From Tachypleus tridentatus (lineage: Eukaryota; Arthropoda; Merostomata; Xiphosura; Limulidae), in contig NC_134837.1 of assembly GCF_004210375.1 (NCBI RefSeq), forward strand, positions 160,869,310 through 160,933,309: a stretch of 64,000 nucleotides of DNA, written 5' to 3'. Positions 12,401 to 23,109 of this stretch are shown here, in pieces. The position numbers and the translations under genes are program-made. A model generated the notes under the pieces. That model saw only the letters and a list, made by a program, of their open reading frames with translations. It searched no databases and was not told the origin of the DNA. Each line of letters opens with the position of its first letter. Position 1 is the stretch's first letter.

Positions 12401-12740
12401 AATAATACGAATTAATATTTTCAGCGCAAATTTAGTTTTATATATAAATTTATTTAAAGCTTTCCAACTAATAACATATTGTTTTCCTTAATAACAAACC
12501 TAAAAGATCCCTCCGAGCGACCAGTCGGGGATGAATCTTCTTAGAATCTCCATATTGTTTAGACAGGTCACGTATTTTTATCTTGCTTACACTAAAATAG
12601 CTTGGAAAGTAATCAGATTTGGATGTATCTTCTGATGCTTTAGAAATGTCGCTTAAACCAAAAATCAAGTGAATCAGAAATCCACTGGTTGTGAGGACCA
12701 AAAGGCATTTAGCATATGAAAACATCTGTTCGTTTGTTAA
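6216..12740 (-). CDS. Sialyltransferase-like protein, ST6GalNAc group (GT29), six coding exons
   Basis: Exons in order: 12740-12500 (ATG at 12725), 12391-12290, 11040-10905, 10319-10149, 7005-6892, 6426-6216. All junctions are AG/GT with matching phases (1,1,2,2,2), giving 319 residues, close to the 300-340 usual for ST6GalNAc III-VI. The protein has a short cytosolic start, one signal-anchor at about residues 6-23, a stem, then a luminal domain, so it should be a Golgi type II protein. Motif L contains KCRTCSLVGTSG and TIDQSDCVFR. Motif S contains PSTLWYAIYIM and keeps its disulfide Cys (C235, pairing with C103). The C-terminus HGWSLSQDVTFLSPSW matches the family end. Family members move sialic acid from CMP-Neu5Ac to GalNAc-type acceptors. 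Here the usual motif-L Asn is G131, the motif-S YG is ID, and the VS His and Glu are P288 and D293, so activity is doubtful. An acceptor with a strong pyrimidine tract before 12740 implies an upstream 5' UTR exon that I did not find. Confidence 0.85.
6892..7005 (-). CDS. Sialyltransferase-like gene, motif S exon
   Basis: The acceptor is TTTTCTGTAG|CTATAAG and the donor is TGCAA|GTACGT. It encodes GVQPSTLWYAIYIMTDAGC and SSVKIIDVPDPKYC. The spacing from the motif-S Cys to the following Cys (13 residues) equals that in ST6GalNAc proteins, but the family Tyr-Gly is Ile-Asp. Confidence 0.85.
7555..7680 (-). mobile_element. SINE family C copy
   Basis: The minus strand reads a tRNA-like head with B box GGGTTCGATTCCCCTCGG and a tail ending in ATAAGAAAACACA. 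It lies in a sialyltransferase-like gene intron. Confidence 0.7.
9060..9220 (-). mobile_element. SINE family A, diverged and without its head
   Basis: Shows the tail and body (ATGGCTATCTACGCTAACTG, CACCACCTACCGCCAACT, CTACTCTTTTACCAAC). It sits beside the LTR-like repeat in the same intron. Confidence 0.7.
9310..10015 (+). repeat. Solo LTR-like repeat, related to 26800-27440
   Basis: About 500 bases (from about 9500) align in order with 26830-27440: ACTTCGG..TTCTACG..GACATTACATA, TTAGTTCTAGACC, TTTGTAA..TTTGTATATAAA, and a late GTATCA..TTGATAC stretch. A TATA-like TTATAAAAGG is at about 9473-9482. With no coding sequence next to it, it is best read as a solo LTR inside a sialyltransferase-like gene intron. 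The outer limits are uncertain. Confidence 0.6.
10149..10319 (-). CDS. Sialyltransferase-like gene, exon between motifs L and S
   Basis: The acceptor follows GACGAG and the donor is GTAGG|GTGAGT (phase 2 to phase 2). It encodes 56 codons, including NVFVHDIRGAGSDLHTT and NVTLYFLDRHSEHRAL. Sequence is variable in this part of the family; the support is the phase match on both sides and the lack of stops. Confidence 0.75.
10488..10768 (-). mobile_element. SINE family A copy, complete, with target-site duplication
   Basis: A full-length minus-strand copy. The 11-bp CACAAATCATA flanks it at 10477-10487 and 10769-10779. It lies between the motif-L exon and the next exon of the sialyltransferase-like gene. 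Confidence 0.92.
10905..11040 (-). CDS. Sialyltransferase-like gene, exon encoding rest of motif L
   Basis: The acceptor is TTTACAG|GTCTAC and the donor is GAAAG|GTAACT. It encodes LLLGSKKGDTIDQSDCVFRL then DDVGKKTTARLL, matching the motif-L frame (IDQ-x-x-CV-x-R ... DVG-x-(R/K)-T). The Asn that normally follows R-M is Gly here (G131). Confidence 0.88.
11933..12154 (-). other. Possible alternative exon in the sialyltransferase-like gene
   Basis: This 222-nt open segment lies in the intron between the two motif-L exons. It can start after ATATAG and ends at a consensus donor AAAG|GTGAGA, both phase 1, so inclusion would keep the frame and add 74 residues (for example FVDTADSQITTITVIVNQLD). 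The acceptor lacks a good pyrimidine tract. Inclusion would split motif L, so it could only belong to a variant transcript. It may equally be a chance open frame or a relic of another gene. Confidence 0.25.
12290..12391 (-). CDS. Sialyltransferase-like gene, exon encoding start of motif L
   Basis: The acceptor is CTTCTCAG|GAGTTC and the donor is TCGG|GTATGC, phase 1 to phase 1. It encodes the end of the stem and the motif-L start YNGEVKAMELKCRTCSLVGT; the second Cys (C103) is the conserved sialylmotif disulfide partner. Confidence 0.85.
12500..12740 (-). CDS. Sialyltransferase-like gene, exon with start codon and signal anchor
   Basis: A good acceptor (pyrimidine-rich, ending CTTTCCAG) precedes 12740. 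The first ATG is at 12725-12723 and starts MFSYAKCLLVLTTSGFLIHL, a hydrophobic signal anchor. The donor is TTTTAG|GTTTGT after 12500, leaving phase 1. An in-frame reading continues upstream of the ATG within the exon (LTNEQ), so a longer N-terminus from an upstream exon is possible but not needed. Confidence 0.8.
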
Positions 12741-13294
12741 CTGGAAAGAAGCAACATAAAAATAATTAAATATAAGCAGGTAAGAAATCATTAAGAATTC
12801 CTAATCGCATAATGTACCAAGTGATTAAAATACAGTTAAAGTAAACAGTTGTGGTCAGTCAAAATAACCTCACACGTTAAATATGATAATTAAGGTAAAC
12901 TGTACAACTCCAACATTTACGTTTAATGTTTAAAAACCAAAAAAATGATCCAAACCAGTTGCATAATTTTTATCATAAAATAGAATCCATATGAAAAGTT
13001 GGAATAAAGCATATGGATCTGCAAGAATTGATTTGAGACGTTTCACGATTTTATTATTATTATTTTATGGATAAAGTGGTCGTAACAGATTTTCTATCTC
13101 CCCTTAGTTAACAATTATTACTTTCCTGTCCATGGCTGTTCACGTTTTCATATGACTCTGTCAACATATCTGGACTGTAGATAAATGTGCTTTGCTTCGA
13201 CCGTTTGACATTTTTATTAGCACCAACAGAAGTTCCTTTCTAGCCTCTTTTACAACTTATTTTGTTTGCAATGATATCCTGCCATCTGTTGCTC

Positions 13295-13385
13295 TATAAT
13301 GTGACAGTTAATCTGAGAATAGCCCGAAAGTTGGCTGTTGATGGTGATGACTAAGTGCCTTCCCTTCAGTATATCACTGTATATA
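13295..13385 (+). mobile_element. SINE family A body fragment
   Basis: Contains TAGCCCGAAAGTTGGCTGTTG and TGGTGATGACTA..GCCTTCCCTT, the central body of the family, plus strand. Confidence 0.6.
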
Positions 13386-14204
13386 AACTTTGAATTTGAG
13401 TATTCTGATACCTGTCCTCAGAAATATGTGTAATTTTTACAGAAAGTCTGCTGGTTCTCTTTGCTTTTCTCAATTATTTCAGGCTTCAAGAAGTTCTGTA
13501 TTTACTGTATCACAATATTGCACCTCAGGATGATCTTAGGAACGTTTAGTAGAATTCGTACAGAATTAGGAAAGATATTGTATCTCCTCAGCTATTTTCC
13601 GTTTTTGAGTTGGCGAATACCTTTGGATTTTCCACAAGACAGTGCATATTCTTTAAAATTTGTAAAAGAGTTGAGAAAATATGAAATGTGTATAAGGAAG
13701 CGGAATGACATAAGTTCTCTGGTTAACTTTCAAATTCAGAGTTAAACATTGCCGAAATTACTAGATTTAATATTAAAACAGACACATACAAATTTAGTGA
13801 AAATTAAAACTATATTCTGTCATATTATAACAGACCTGTAATCACCTAGACTTGTTTATGTTCTTGTGAATAAAAACAGACGACTTTTCGCTATTACATC
13901 AGAATTACACTACAGTTACTGGCAAATGGCCAAGCGCCCTAGATCGTCACGGACTAATTAGGGCTAATCTCGTATTTATCCTGTTCCCAGCACTTGCCGA
14001 AGCACATTTTGCTTAATCTTGCGACATTAAATACTGTTTTATGTAGAGTTCAATGAGCGCTAAATAAGTTAAAGAAAAACGCACGAACACAAGAAAACAA
14101 AAATGTTCTGATTGAAAATCAGCATATACGTTAAATTACAAAGTATGTTGACAGCGTTTACGCTAAATATTACCGAAATAACATTAAGATATAGGGAATA
14201 GGAA

Positions 14205-14313
14205 CACTATAGACTCGGTATGATAGTTTGGGCGCTGTATTCGCAATCTGCGAATTCAAGTCCCCATCGTTCTTCCAGCCGCGGTGGTGTTATAAAGCTA
14301 TAGTGAATCAAGA
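14205..14313 (+). mobile_element. Older SINE head interrupted by a younger SINE
   Basis: Plus-strand tRNA-like head with CTGTATTCGCAATCTGCG, a B-box-like AATTCAAGTCCCC and CAGCCGCGGTGGTGTTATAA. It stops exactly where the next SINE is inserted. Confidence 0.6.
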
Positions 14314-14591
14314 TTGTTTTTTTGCTTTTTAATTTCGCGCAAAGCAACACCATGGCTATCTGGGTTAGCCGTCCCTAATTTAGTAGTGTAAGACTAGAGG
14401 GAAGGCAGCTAGCCGTGACCACCCACCGCCAACTTTTGGGCTACTATTTTGCCAACGAATAGTAGGATTAACCGCACATTATAACGCCCCCACGGCTGAA
14501 AGGGCGAGCATGTTTGGTGCAACGGGGATTTGAACCCATGACCCTCAGATTACGAGGTGAACCCCTTAACACACCTGACCATGTCTGGTCT
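14314..14591 (-). mobile_element. SINE family A copy, complete, with target-site duplication
   Basis: Full minus-strand copy flanked by the 11-bp GTGAATCAAGA at 14303-14313 and 14592-14602, inserted in an older SINE. Confidence 0.9.
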
Positions 14592-15937
14592 GTGAATCAA
14601 GAATTAATGGTTATTGGTGAAATTATACCCAATTCTAAATTTTCAATAATTTGTTTTAATTATTAAATAATAAAATTCAGTTTTCTATTTATAAACATTC
14701 TTATTCTATTTATTATCTTTCCTGATATCGTGCTTCAGGAAATTGAAAAAAAAATCATATATTAGAGAGTGAATACAAATGTTATTTACAAGTCTCATGT
14801 TAAAACGCTTCATATTTCTTATAATAAAGATAATTTTCTACGAAGATTAATAATTTCTTGCTTGTTTATGAGGGAAAACAAAAGCTGATTGCTCTGTTTG
14901 TTGGAATTAAACCTCAAAATTTAGCATTATAGGCCCTCAAGCTTCCCACTGACTCTTCAGATGACCAGAAGTAAAGGAAATGGTCATTACAATATTCCCT
15001 TTGGTTTTTAACTGTTAATCTATTTTTCCAACCTAGGCAGACATCGAAACTTGTCGCAGTAAATGAAAGTAAATAATGAAAAATGTAAAATCTCAGACTG
15101 ACAAAGATTAACTCCAGTTTTAACAGTTGTTTAAAATGTATGGGTTTATATTATCGTCCTGTTTCCCTGGACTCGCATCATTTGTTTCTAAATTGAGAGA
15201 GTAGGTTTGTTTAGCCCTGAAAATTAAATCTGAAGAATTATTTAAGCAGATAATAATATGATTTTTAAGTCACGTGGTGACATAAACTTTCTTCTCTGAG
15301 AGCACAAGTGTTTAAAATGTTACAAGCACATTTCTATAACAGCTTTGTTAAGGACTTGGTGAATATATGTAATTAGTAAAAATCTCACATACCTTTACTT
15401 TCTAAAAACCAATTAAGTTTAGACAGAAAAATTCCTCACCTTCCTATACATTGTTGTTTAGGGTTACTTACAGCTTGTTTTTATTAGACTTTTCACGGTT
15501 TTTTGAATGTATATTAGTCAAAAGCGCCTAAAAACAAAACAGAGAAAACATCCATCAAGTGCAGATTGGCCAATCACAGTAATATATTAAACTCGAAGTA
15601 ACCACTTACGTTACACATTCGAACTTCTATTTTTTTTATTTGTGGTGTCATCATTTTATAAGGCCTATTTCCTAACCAATGAGAATTTCATATATTGTTA
15701 TGCTACCAGTAATAAAATAATTATTTGTGTTGAAAATTCATTTATATGTAGTATATCAAAAACAGTGATCGTTGTGAAAGAAACGTAACCACAGTTTCTT
15801 TTGTAAATAATGTAATGGGTTCATGAAAAGTACGAACATGCAAAATTATGAAAATAACGATCAAAATAACTTTTGAAGAATTACAAAGAGGGTTCATGTT
15901 TATATCAAAGACATCATGAGAAATAATTTGGCCTTAT

Positions 15938-16060
15938 AGTGGCAAAACGGTAAATCTGAAAGCTTACAATGCTAAAATCCGGGTTTTGATACCTGGAATG
16001 GGCACAACACAGATAACCCATTATTTAGCTTTGTTCTTATAAATCTCACATAAACAAACA
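15938..16060 (+). mobile_element. SINE family B copy
   Basis: Contains GCTTACAATGCTAAAATCCG, GGGTTTTGATACCTGG and AACACAGATAACCCATTA, then an A-rich AACAAACA end. Confidence 0.65.
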
Positions 16061-17639
16061 GTAGTAAGTTCTTTAAAGATAATGACTTTTATTATTTTAT
16101 AAATTCTAAACACCACACAACAAAAGACTTCAGAATTATTAGGGTTTATTTTCCTAAAATATTAGAAAATAACAAATGTATATACCTGAGCTTTTACACT
16201 TGACCTCACTTATAAATAAAGAAATAACAATTAGATCAAACTGAACAGCGTGTCGATATGAAGCCATATTTAGGTTTTTAATCCTGCTACCTCATTTCTC
16301 CATTATTTATCTTTTGCAGTTTTTCTCTGATGTGCCTTAGTGATTAACGTAACAGTACAGAATTACTAAATCAAAACAGTTCAAAGTCTACATCTGCAGG
16401 AAAACATATCAAAACAACTTTTGTATACAAACATAGAAGCTTTCAACAGTGACTTGCTATAACCTTGCGCAACACTGTTTTCTTATCTCGGCTCTTTCTT
16501 GGTATGGAATTCTTGGCTTGTTTCCAAGCTTCTGTCAAACTTTTTTTTATATTTCTTTACAATAATCCCAAGAATATCTTTCACATAAACATGGGATATT
16601 GAAAGATAGCGCAAAGCATCATCATATTTTTTCTACTCGTGGTATATTGATACTATAATGAAAAAACAAAAGAAACTGGTATTGTTACATGTTTTAAATG
16701 ATGTAATTTTGGAAATCATTACGCGATCCAATCAGTTTCTGAACCAATCAGTCATATTTTAAATACCACTAATAAAGAAACACGGGACTAGTGTAAGTAC
16801 AATGTTAATATCTAACATGAGGAAAAAGATTATTATAATATTTGATTCTGTATAAATAAACATTAATAAAGGCACTAATTTTTTTCCCCAAAAGTACTTT
16901 ATCCATGACGCGAATGAAATCATTTGAATATTATCATTATTAATCATATTAGATTGGAATTGGCCTACAAAATGTTCAGCAAAAAAAAAAGATCGAAGTT
17001 GTATGTAATTCAAATATTTTGTCATGGTACTATAAGTTGCTTTAGTTCACTTGACTACACATTTCATCCTGAGGGTTGAACCACAGCTGTAAGACGTGAC
17101 AAAAATTAGAATTTCGTTTCATGTGGTTTAAATGTCAAATAAATTAGGTTTAAGGAAAGAAGAAAATGCGTATTCTATCCAATGCTAGATTTAGTTCATA
17201 TTTTAATATATTTAATTCTTTACAATATAGCATTTTGTATCTAAAGGTACATCACTAGGTATCTTTTATATTAATACAATATTTGCTTTTAAAGAAATAT
17301 AGTAAGAATTTAGTTTTTTACTGATATTAGCTCTGAGTAAATAATAGTAAATTGTACCTTGGATATCACTGTCATTTTATGATCTTGTTTATGAAAACGT
17401 AAGCTTTATTATATTATATAAAAGATACTTTCATCTGTTTTCCAAATTTTGCAGACTGATGAAGAGCGCCTTTTAAATAACGAAAGTCTTATAATTTACA
17501 ACAGATAGTTGTTTTTATTTAACGTACATGGAAATGATTGAAGCAAATGTTTGTTATTTTTTGCGTTTTTTTTATATATTTGAAGGTTAGTGCCTCCATT
17601 CGCAATATGTGACGTCATTCCATCACAAAATACACTCAC

Positions 17640-17815
17640 TTTTTCAGCAGTCAGAGTATTATACTGTCACTGTCAGTTCCATATTTCGTTGGATGAAAGT
17701 AGTCCAAGAGTTGACGGCAGGTGGTGTTGTCTTCTATCACTACTAAGTTTAAATTAGGGACGGCTATTGCAGAGCGGCCTCGAGTACACTGTCGTGAAAT
17801 TTGACAAACAAATAT
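17640..17815 (+). mobile_element. SINE family A, diverged
   Basis: The body AGTCCAAGAGTTGACGGC and tail AAATTAGGGACGGCTATTGC, then GTGAAATTTGACAAACAAA. The head is poorly preserved. Confidence 0.6.
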
Positions 17816-18719
17816 ATATACACACTTATGGATTTCTAGATTAATATGTTTCCTTTCAAAAATGCTTGAGTGAAATAAACTGTTATGTTTCTGCTTTAGC
17901 TCATGAACATAGCAGAATAAAGTAGTTTAACATTACCCCATATAGTTTAACTTTATACATATGTTTTTAAATTGAATTTACATTTCCCTTAGCGCCTAAC
18001 TGGGAAATTTGAGAGTAAAATTTCGGTGAATAAGCTTACTACAGACTTGTACCTCTAAGCCGCGGTTCTCTATTCCCGACGATAAACAGAGTGCACGTAG
18101 TCCATTATACAGCTTTAGCACTAAGAAAACAACAAGAATATCACATTAAAGAAATGCTGTAATATAAATAATGCTGTGTATTTATATTTTACTGTGTTTA
18201 TGAGATATCACCTACTGTTTGAGTTAAAGCAAAATTTTGGTCTTTTTTCCTTCAAGTGTTTTTGGATGAATTTCACACATGTTTCTTTGTTACATCAACC
18301 TAAGTCCTTAGGCATTTATCCTATAATAATTATTATTTACAAATATCTATAAAAGGAAACAAATGATACATGGAAATAAAATGTAGATTACGATATTGTT
18401 AATATTGTACACATTATGAAATATATTATGTTGGATTGATAAACGTATAATATTCAATGACTACAACTTGTGAAAGAGAGCTGCGAACAGTAGACACCAG
18501 ATGACACTACCTTTCTGAGTTGAGATATATGAAATGATCTCTGAGAATGACAGTGATCAGTTGAAGAAGAGGAGATATTTTATACTCTTATTAATTTATT
18601 ATTTGTTCTCATTCGCTTCTTAAGTGGCATGATTTGAATAATAAATATATATTTGCAACTAAAAAGAAGTAGTACCAGATAAAAAAAAAACGATGAGTTG
18701 AAAAACTTGGACTAATTGG

Positions 18720-20545
18720 TAGCCTATCCGGGACTACTTTCTCCTTCCTACTCTTATGGAAAGAAGGCGGCCATAGAATAACAGAGGGTCTGATCTGGAA
18801 AAGCTTGTTATCACGTTGCTTACTCTAAGTCGACTGACCAGCCTTGAATACAGCACTGTAGTCCATATAGGAGACATACACAGCAGTAACAGCACCAGAA
18901 CAGATGTGCTTAGGTATAGTGTCAGCGAGCTCATTCTCGAAGATACTGACGTGGCCAGGTATCCAGAAAACTGGGATAGAAATGGATGATAAAGATAAAT
19001 GGGACACTGTGTTATGAATATCAACGAAAACTGGATAAGAACTGAGGTGAAGCGATTCTAGAGCCGGTAGAGAGCTGAGCAAACTGGTATACATAATTTT
19101 TTACCACGTCGTTTTTCTCTATTAGAAGAATACCTATTGACCACCATGAATCCTGTCTTGGGCTGAGTTAGCAGGTCTCTATCAGTGGACAAAGATTTCA
19201 ACGATTCAGTGCATGAACGAATAATCGTTCTGCATCTGGGGACCGAAGAAATAGATGGGTATGAGCAGACATCAGAAAATGGAAACAAAAGAAGTGAATC
19301 CAGAAAGCCACTGGAAGGATTGATGAGGTCAGAGGTGGATTGCAGCAGCATATGTCTATGCTGTAGTGGATAGCAGTCATCTCCGAGCTTCTGGGAAGGA
19401 AATATTGTTCATCATTTTTAAACATTGGACCTGTTTCTTCTCTACTCACTTAGGGCCGGAACAAAAGTAAGAGAGGTGTGAACCATTACAGTTAATACAG
19501 TTCGAGTTCCTATTCATAAACATCGTGGCCTTTGACACTAAAATGAGCACACGTCAAAGAACCACGACAAGACGTTTTTTAATAACTGAACCACTGACAC
19601 TGGAAGCATCAGAGAGGGTTGTGAATGCATGGGTATACCTCAAAGTTCAGATAACCTGCCTTGACAGTGGCAAATGGACGTGTGGTGTAAACGTCAAATA
19701 AGAGCATTGGCAGGTAGTATTATTCCATCCTTACGAGTAGAGATAAAATAAAATGCAGAAGCACCTTGATTATAGAAACCAGCGAGGATCTTCGACTCGG
19801 AAATGTTCTTTAAATCCTTCTCAACAATAACTCCTCTTGAGGATCTCAAACTTGCACGAAGAGTAGCCTCGATAGGTATATTCCCAATGGTCTTTAATTC
19901 AGGTGGAGTTTGGTGTGTTATGGTGTTGATTTTTCCATCAAAATGTCTCTAGAATGCAACTCTTTTACTGAGTTGGGAAGCCAGCAAGTCCTTCTAATTT
20001 CATTTGAATAAAAAGGAGACATTTACTCTAAAGATTTCTCAGATAAGGAATGCAGAATAATAAATCGAGGTACAGAATTTGACTATGATAGTGACTGTGC
20101 TACAAAGTTGTCCATTCGTGGTCGTTTTCCAATTAACTGTTTTTCACTTTTATTTATTACGGATACTCCCATCCATGAAAAATGTATTGCTGCAGTGTCC
20201 TTATTTGGCATTGTAGTGCATTTCTTCGTAGAGCTACATGGTGGGTGAGGTCAGTGAGCACTATGCCCAAACACCAGCTTCAGACATAATGTCCATAACA
20301 CCCGTTGAAAAAGTCAAATAATGATACTCAGTTAACCCTAAACCAAGATAACTAGCTGATTGACTATGGAGGTCACCCCAAGGTAGCCTATCGACAGTGG
20401 CTGTCTGAGTTGGACCCCTCAACCATCAAGATCCTCTCTTCCCCTTCACGGATCGTCCTGCACGTCAAACTCGTGGACGGGTGTTTAGATCTCAGACTAG
20501 GTAAGAGGAAAGTACAGAATCTTCTCTGAGAGTTCCCTTGCGACG
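18720..20545 (-). mobile_element. LINE (Jockey/I-like) relic: gag-like ORF1 joined to RNase H, RT missing
   Basis: On the minus strand, about 20010-19440 reads an ORF1 gag with GVIVEKDLKNISESKILAGF, ISTRKDGIILPANALI and a zinc knuckle NCINCNGSHLSYFC. About 19350-19110 reads the gag C-terminus (TDRDLLTQPKTGFMVV, REKRRGKK). From about 19100 the frame passes to an RNase H domain (SSYPVFVDIHNTVSHLSL, IPVFWIPGHVSIFENELAD) and its 3' flank (LFQIRPSV, WPPSFHKSRKEKVV). The endonuclease and reverse transcriptase normally between them are absent. Several frameshifts are present, and the 3' end is cut at about 18720. The 5' limit is uncertain. Not functional. Confidence 0.75.
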
Positions 20546-23105
20546 TACTGGAAGCCACGTGTAGGGGATAGCTATGAGAACTATATTCTCTTATCTATTT
20601 TATCCAATATACAATCACATCATTAGCTCAGATATGCCAATGCAATGGCAAAATAGTACAGTGAAGAGCTATAATAACACAAAATAATGAAATTTCAATT
20701 CCATAAAGCAATTCAAGTACATTATTTGCTTAGTACATTTATAAAATATGAACGATAAGGCAAAAGAAACTAATTGAAATTACATCAAAATGAAGGGATA
20801 TATAAAATTTCTTCCATGTTCCATGTCCTAACGTTCGTCATCATCTTCAAATTTCACCTCTGGAGCTTAGGATGCCTGGCAGTTAATTATTCAGCAATAA
20901 CGTGCACACACTTTCCACGTCATGCAATGTTTACCACAGTTGATGCGGTAATGCATGATACTTTAGTGTTAGTGGCTATATTGAGTCATATTGAGTCTAT
21001 ATTGAGAATGATAAGAATACTTATCATTCTAGGCTGTCAGAGTAGGTAGCCGAACTCTTGAATGTTCACACACGGCAATTCTGTGATTCAAGTTATTAGC
21101 CTCGCTTTATCCTGTCCTTCAAGATGCAGTTTTTAGTCCATTCTTGTTTAATATCACAGTAGGTATAAAAACCTTGTGAAGTTGAGCTCGCCTTCCTCTT
21201 ATTTCAGTCCATGTAGATATATATGTGGATTTTTCTCCTTTCCTAGTAAACTCGTAGAGAATGGTGTCTTGAAACTATATGTGTCATGTCACCTTGTTAA
21301 ATAGGCTTTCACATTAAATTATTTTATAACATAGACTTCGGCAAGTTGGAAAACCACCGACCTCCATAACTGCCAATTTTACCATGGGAAGTCTAAATTA
21401 TTTAACTCACACAGTTAATTCTACTAACCTGTCAATGTTATCAGTGCCTATAAAAGACCCCCAGTTCACGCTATCTTCGTCATTGTGTCCAGTATGATCA
21501 CTTTCGATTCCTAGTTGTTTCAGACTTTACACCAGTTTCTGTTCTTTCACGTTGCCAATTTACTATCACTACACTCTGACCAACAGTCATGTGACAACAT
21601 CGACGACAACGCTATTTTTATTTTTAAACTGTTATTATTGAATACGACTTATCCTCTTATTCCTTAGTTTTTGTCACTCATTCTCGACAGTAGTTAAGCT
21701 AATTTTATTAAATTACCAAGCAGTTGCGTAATTCGATTTTTCATATGTATTTCACTAACCTCTTCAATTTCTATTAGTCCATACTATTTTCACATTAAGC
21801 TCTGAAATTATCTATATTCTAATTTAAATTTAATGACCCACAGTTGTTCAATTCAGCTAATTCAACAACCTCATAGTATGACAGATTTTTGCAGATTTTT
21901 CTGACTTCTTTTTCTTTTTTACTGCACTAAATGTAAATTATTACGTGAAACAGATACCAACATAATTAGGTATTAGTAAGAATCCAGTTATAGTTAGAGT
22001 TTTATATACTAAACATTTGTTAGACCAGAGGAGATGTAAATTGAAACCTACATACAGTTTGCATGTGGAAGCTACAACAACGATTGTGCAGCGGCCATCA
22101 TCTTTATTAACTACTTCAGAATGCTTCAATATACATAATGCAATATGAAAAAAAGCATATCACATCTAATGCATACACAGCAGAAATTACACAACTATGC
22201 TTGATCAAGAAAGAATGTGTACATGTCAAATATAAATCAAGATGCATTCCATGTGGTGTTGAGAATCAACTGTCTACGTTATTTATAGAGTGACACCAAA
22301 CCAGGAAATAAAAAGCAAAGAAAAACCTTATTTAAACTTCATTTGGGGCTGAACACAACTTCCATAAAGGGAATTTTCAAGAAAATCATAGACTTTGAAC
22401 GAAACGTTGATCTAAATGGGACGAGTAGTAATACATTAAAATATTCTGACAATTTACCGTATTCGATCCTAACCAATTATTGAGTTAGTTTTATTACCGA
22501 TAATTACGACGAGTTAATAAAATTAATCCAATAAAGTACAGGCCTACTTGGGATTTGGATGTGTATACTATTTGGAAAATCATAAGAATACTGAAGTAAT
22601 TCATGTAAAACTTCATGTTTGTTTGGGCTAAAAGTCAGTCTTCTGCAATAAGAAGTAATTGGTCGTGCTGTGAGTTTGTGAACTGAAACATTTACAGTTT
22701 CTGTTTCTTCTATGAAAAACCCAAATAATCTGCTGGTTGAAGCAGAGTGATGCTGCTTAATCCAACTATGTCTGAGCCTATAACAACATTGAAGATATGT
22801 AACATTTCACGCTAAAGCTTCGTATAAGAAAACATGACTGTCTCTTTCACACTCGTATAATGCTGTTGGAAATTGAATGTACAGTGTTTGATATTAAAGA
22901 CTTAACGAAAGCAATGTCTGGGTAGTTTTAAATCAACGTGTTAACTGGTAACTTACTAATAATATTAAGTAATTTAATGAATATTATGGAAAACTTAATT
23001 GAAGTATAGTTACTTACTCGTATTGAATAATTTAATAATGTTAACAGTGAATCAATACAAAATACCTTCCTTAATCTTAGTGTAACCGAGTATCTTAATT
23101 ACAAT
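20546..23105. other. No gene recognised
   Basis: Only short open frames without motifs. One perfect 11-bp hairpin lies at 21005-21030. Confidence 0.5.
21005..21030. repeat. Short perfect inverted repeat
   Basis: Stem AGAATGATAAG, loop AATA, stem CTTATCATTCT. Flanked on the left by short repeats of ATATTGAGTC. No T-tract or coding context gives it a role. Confidence 0.6.
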
Positions 23106-23109
23106 GTTG

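Larger units (their letters stand above)
12741..18715. other. Intergenic; SINEs only
   Basis: Upstream of the sialyltransferase-like coding exons. The undetected 5' UTR exon and promoter should lie here. I see SINE copies near 13.3, 14.2-14.6, 15.9 and 17.7 kb and no other coding homology; a 94-codon open frame at 13461-13745 has no motif. Confidence 0.5.

Noticed and set aside
20774-21049. 91-codon plus-strand open frame as a gene
   Set aside because: Hydrophobic by composition only; ends in the local hairpin and short repeats; no homology recognised.
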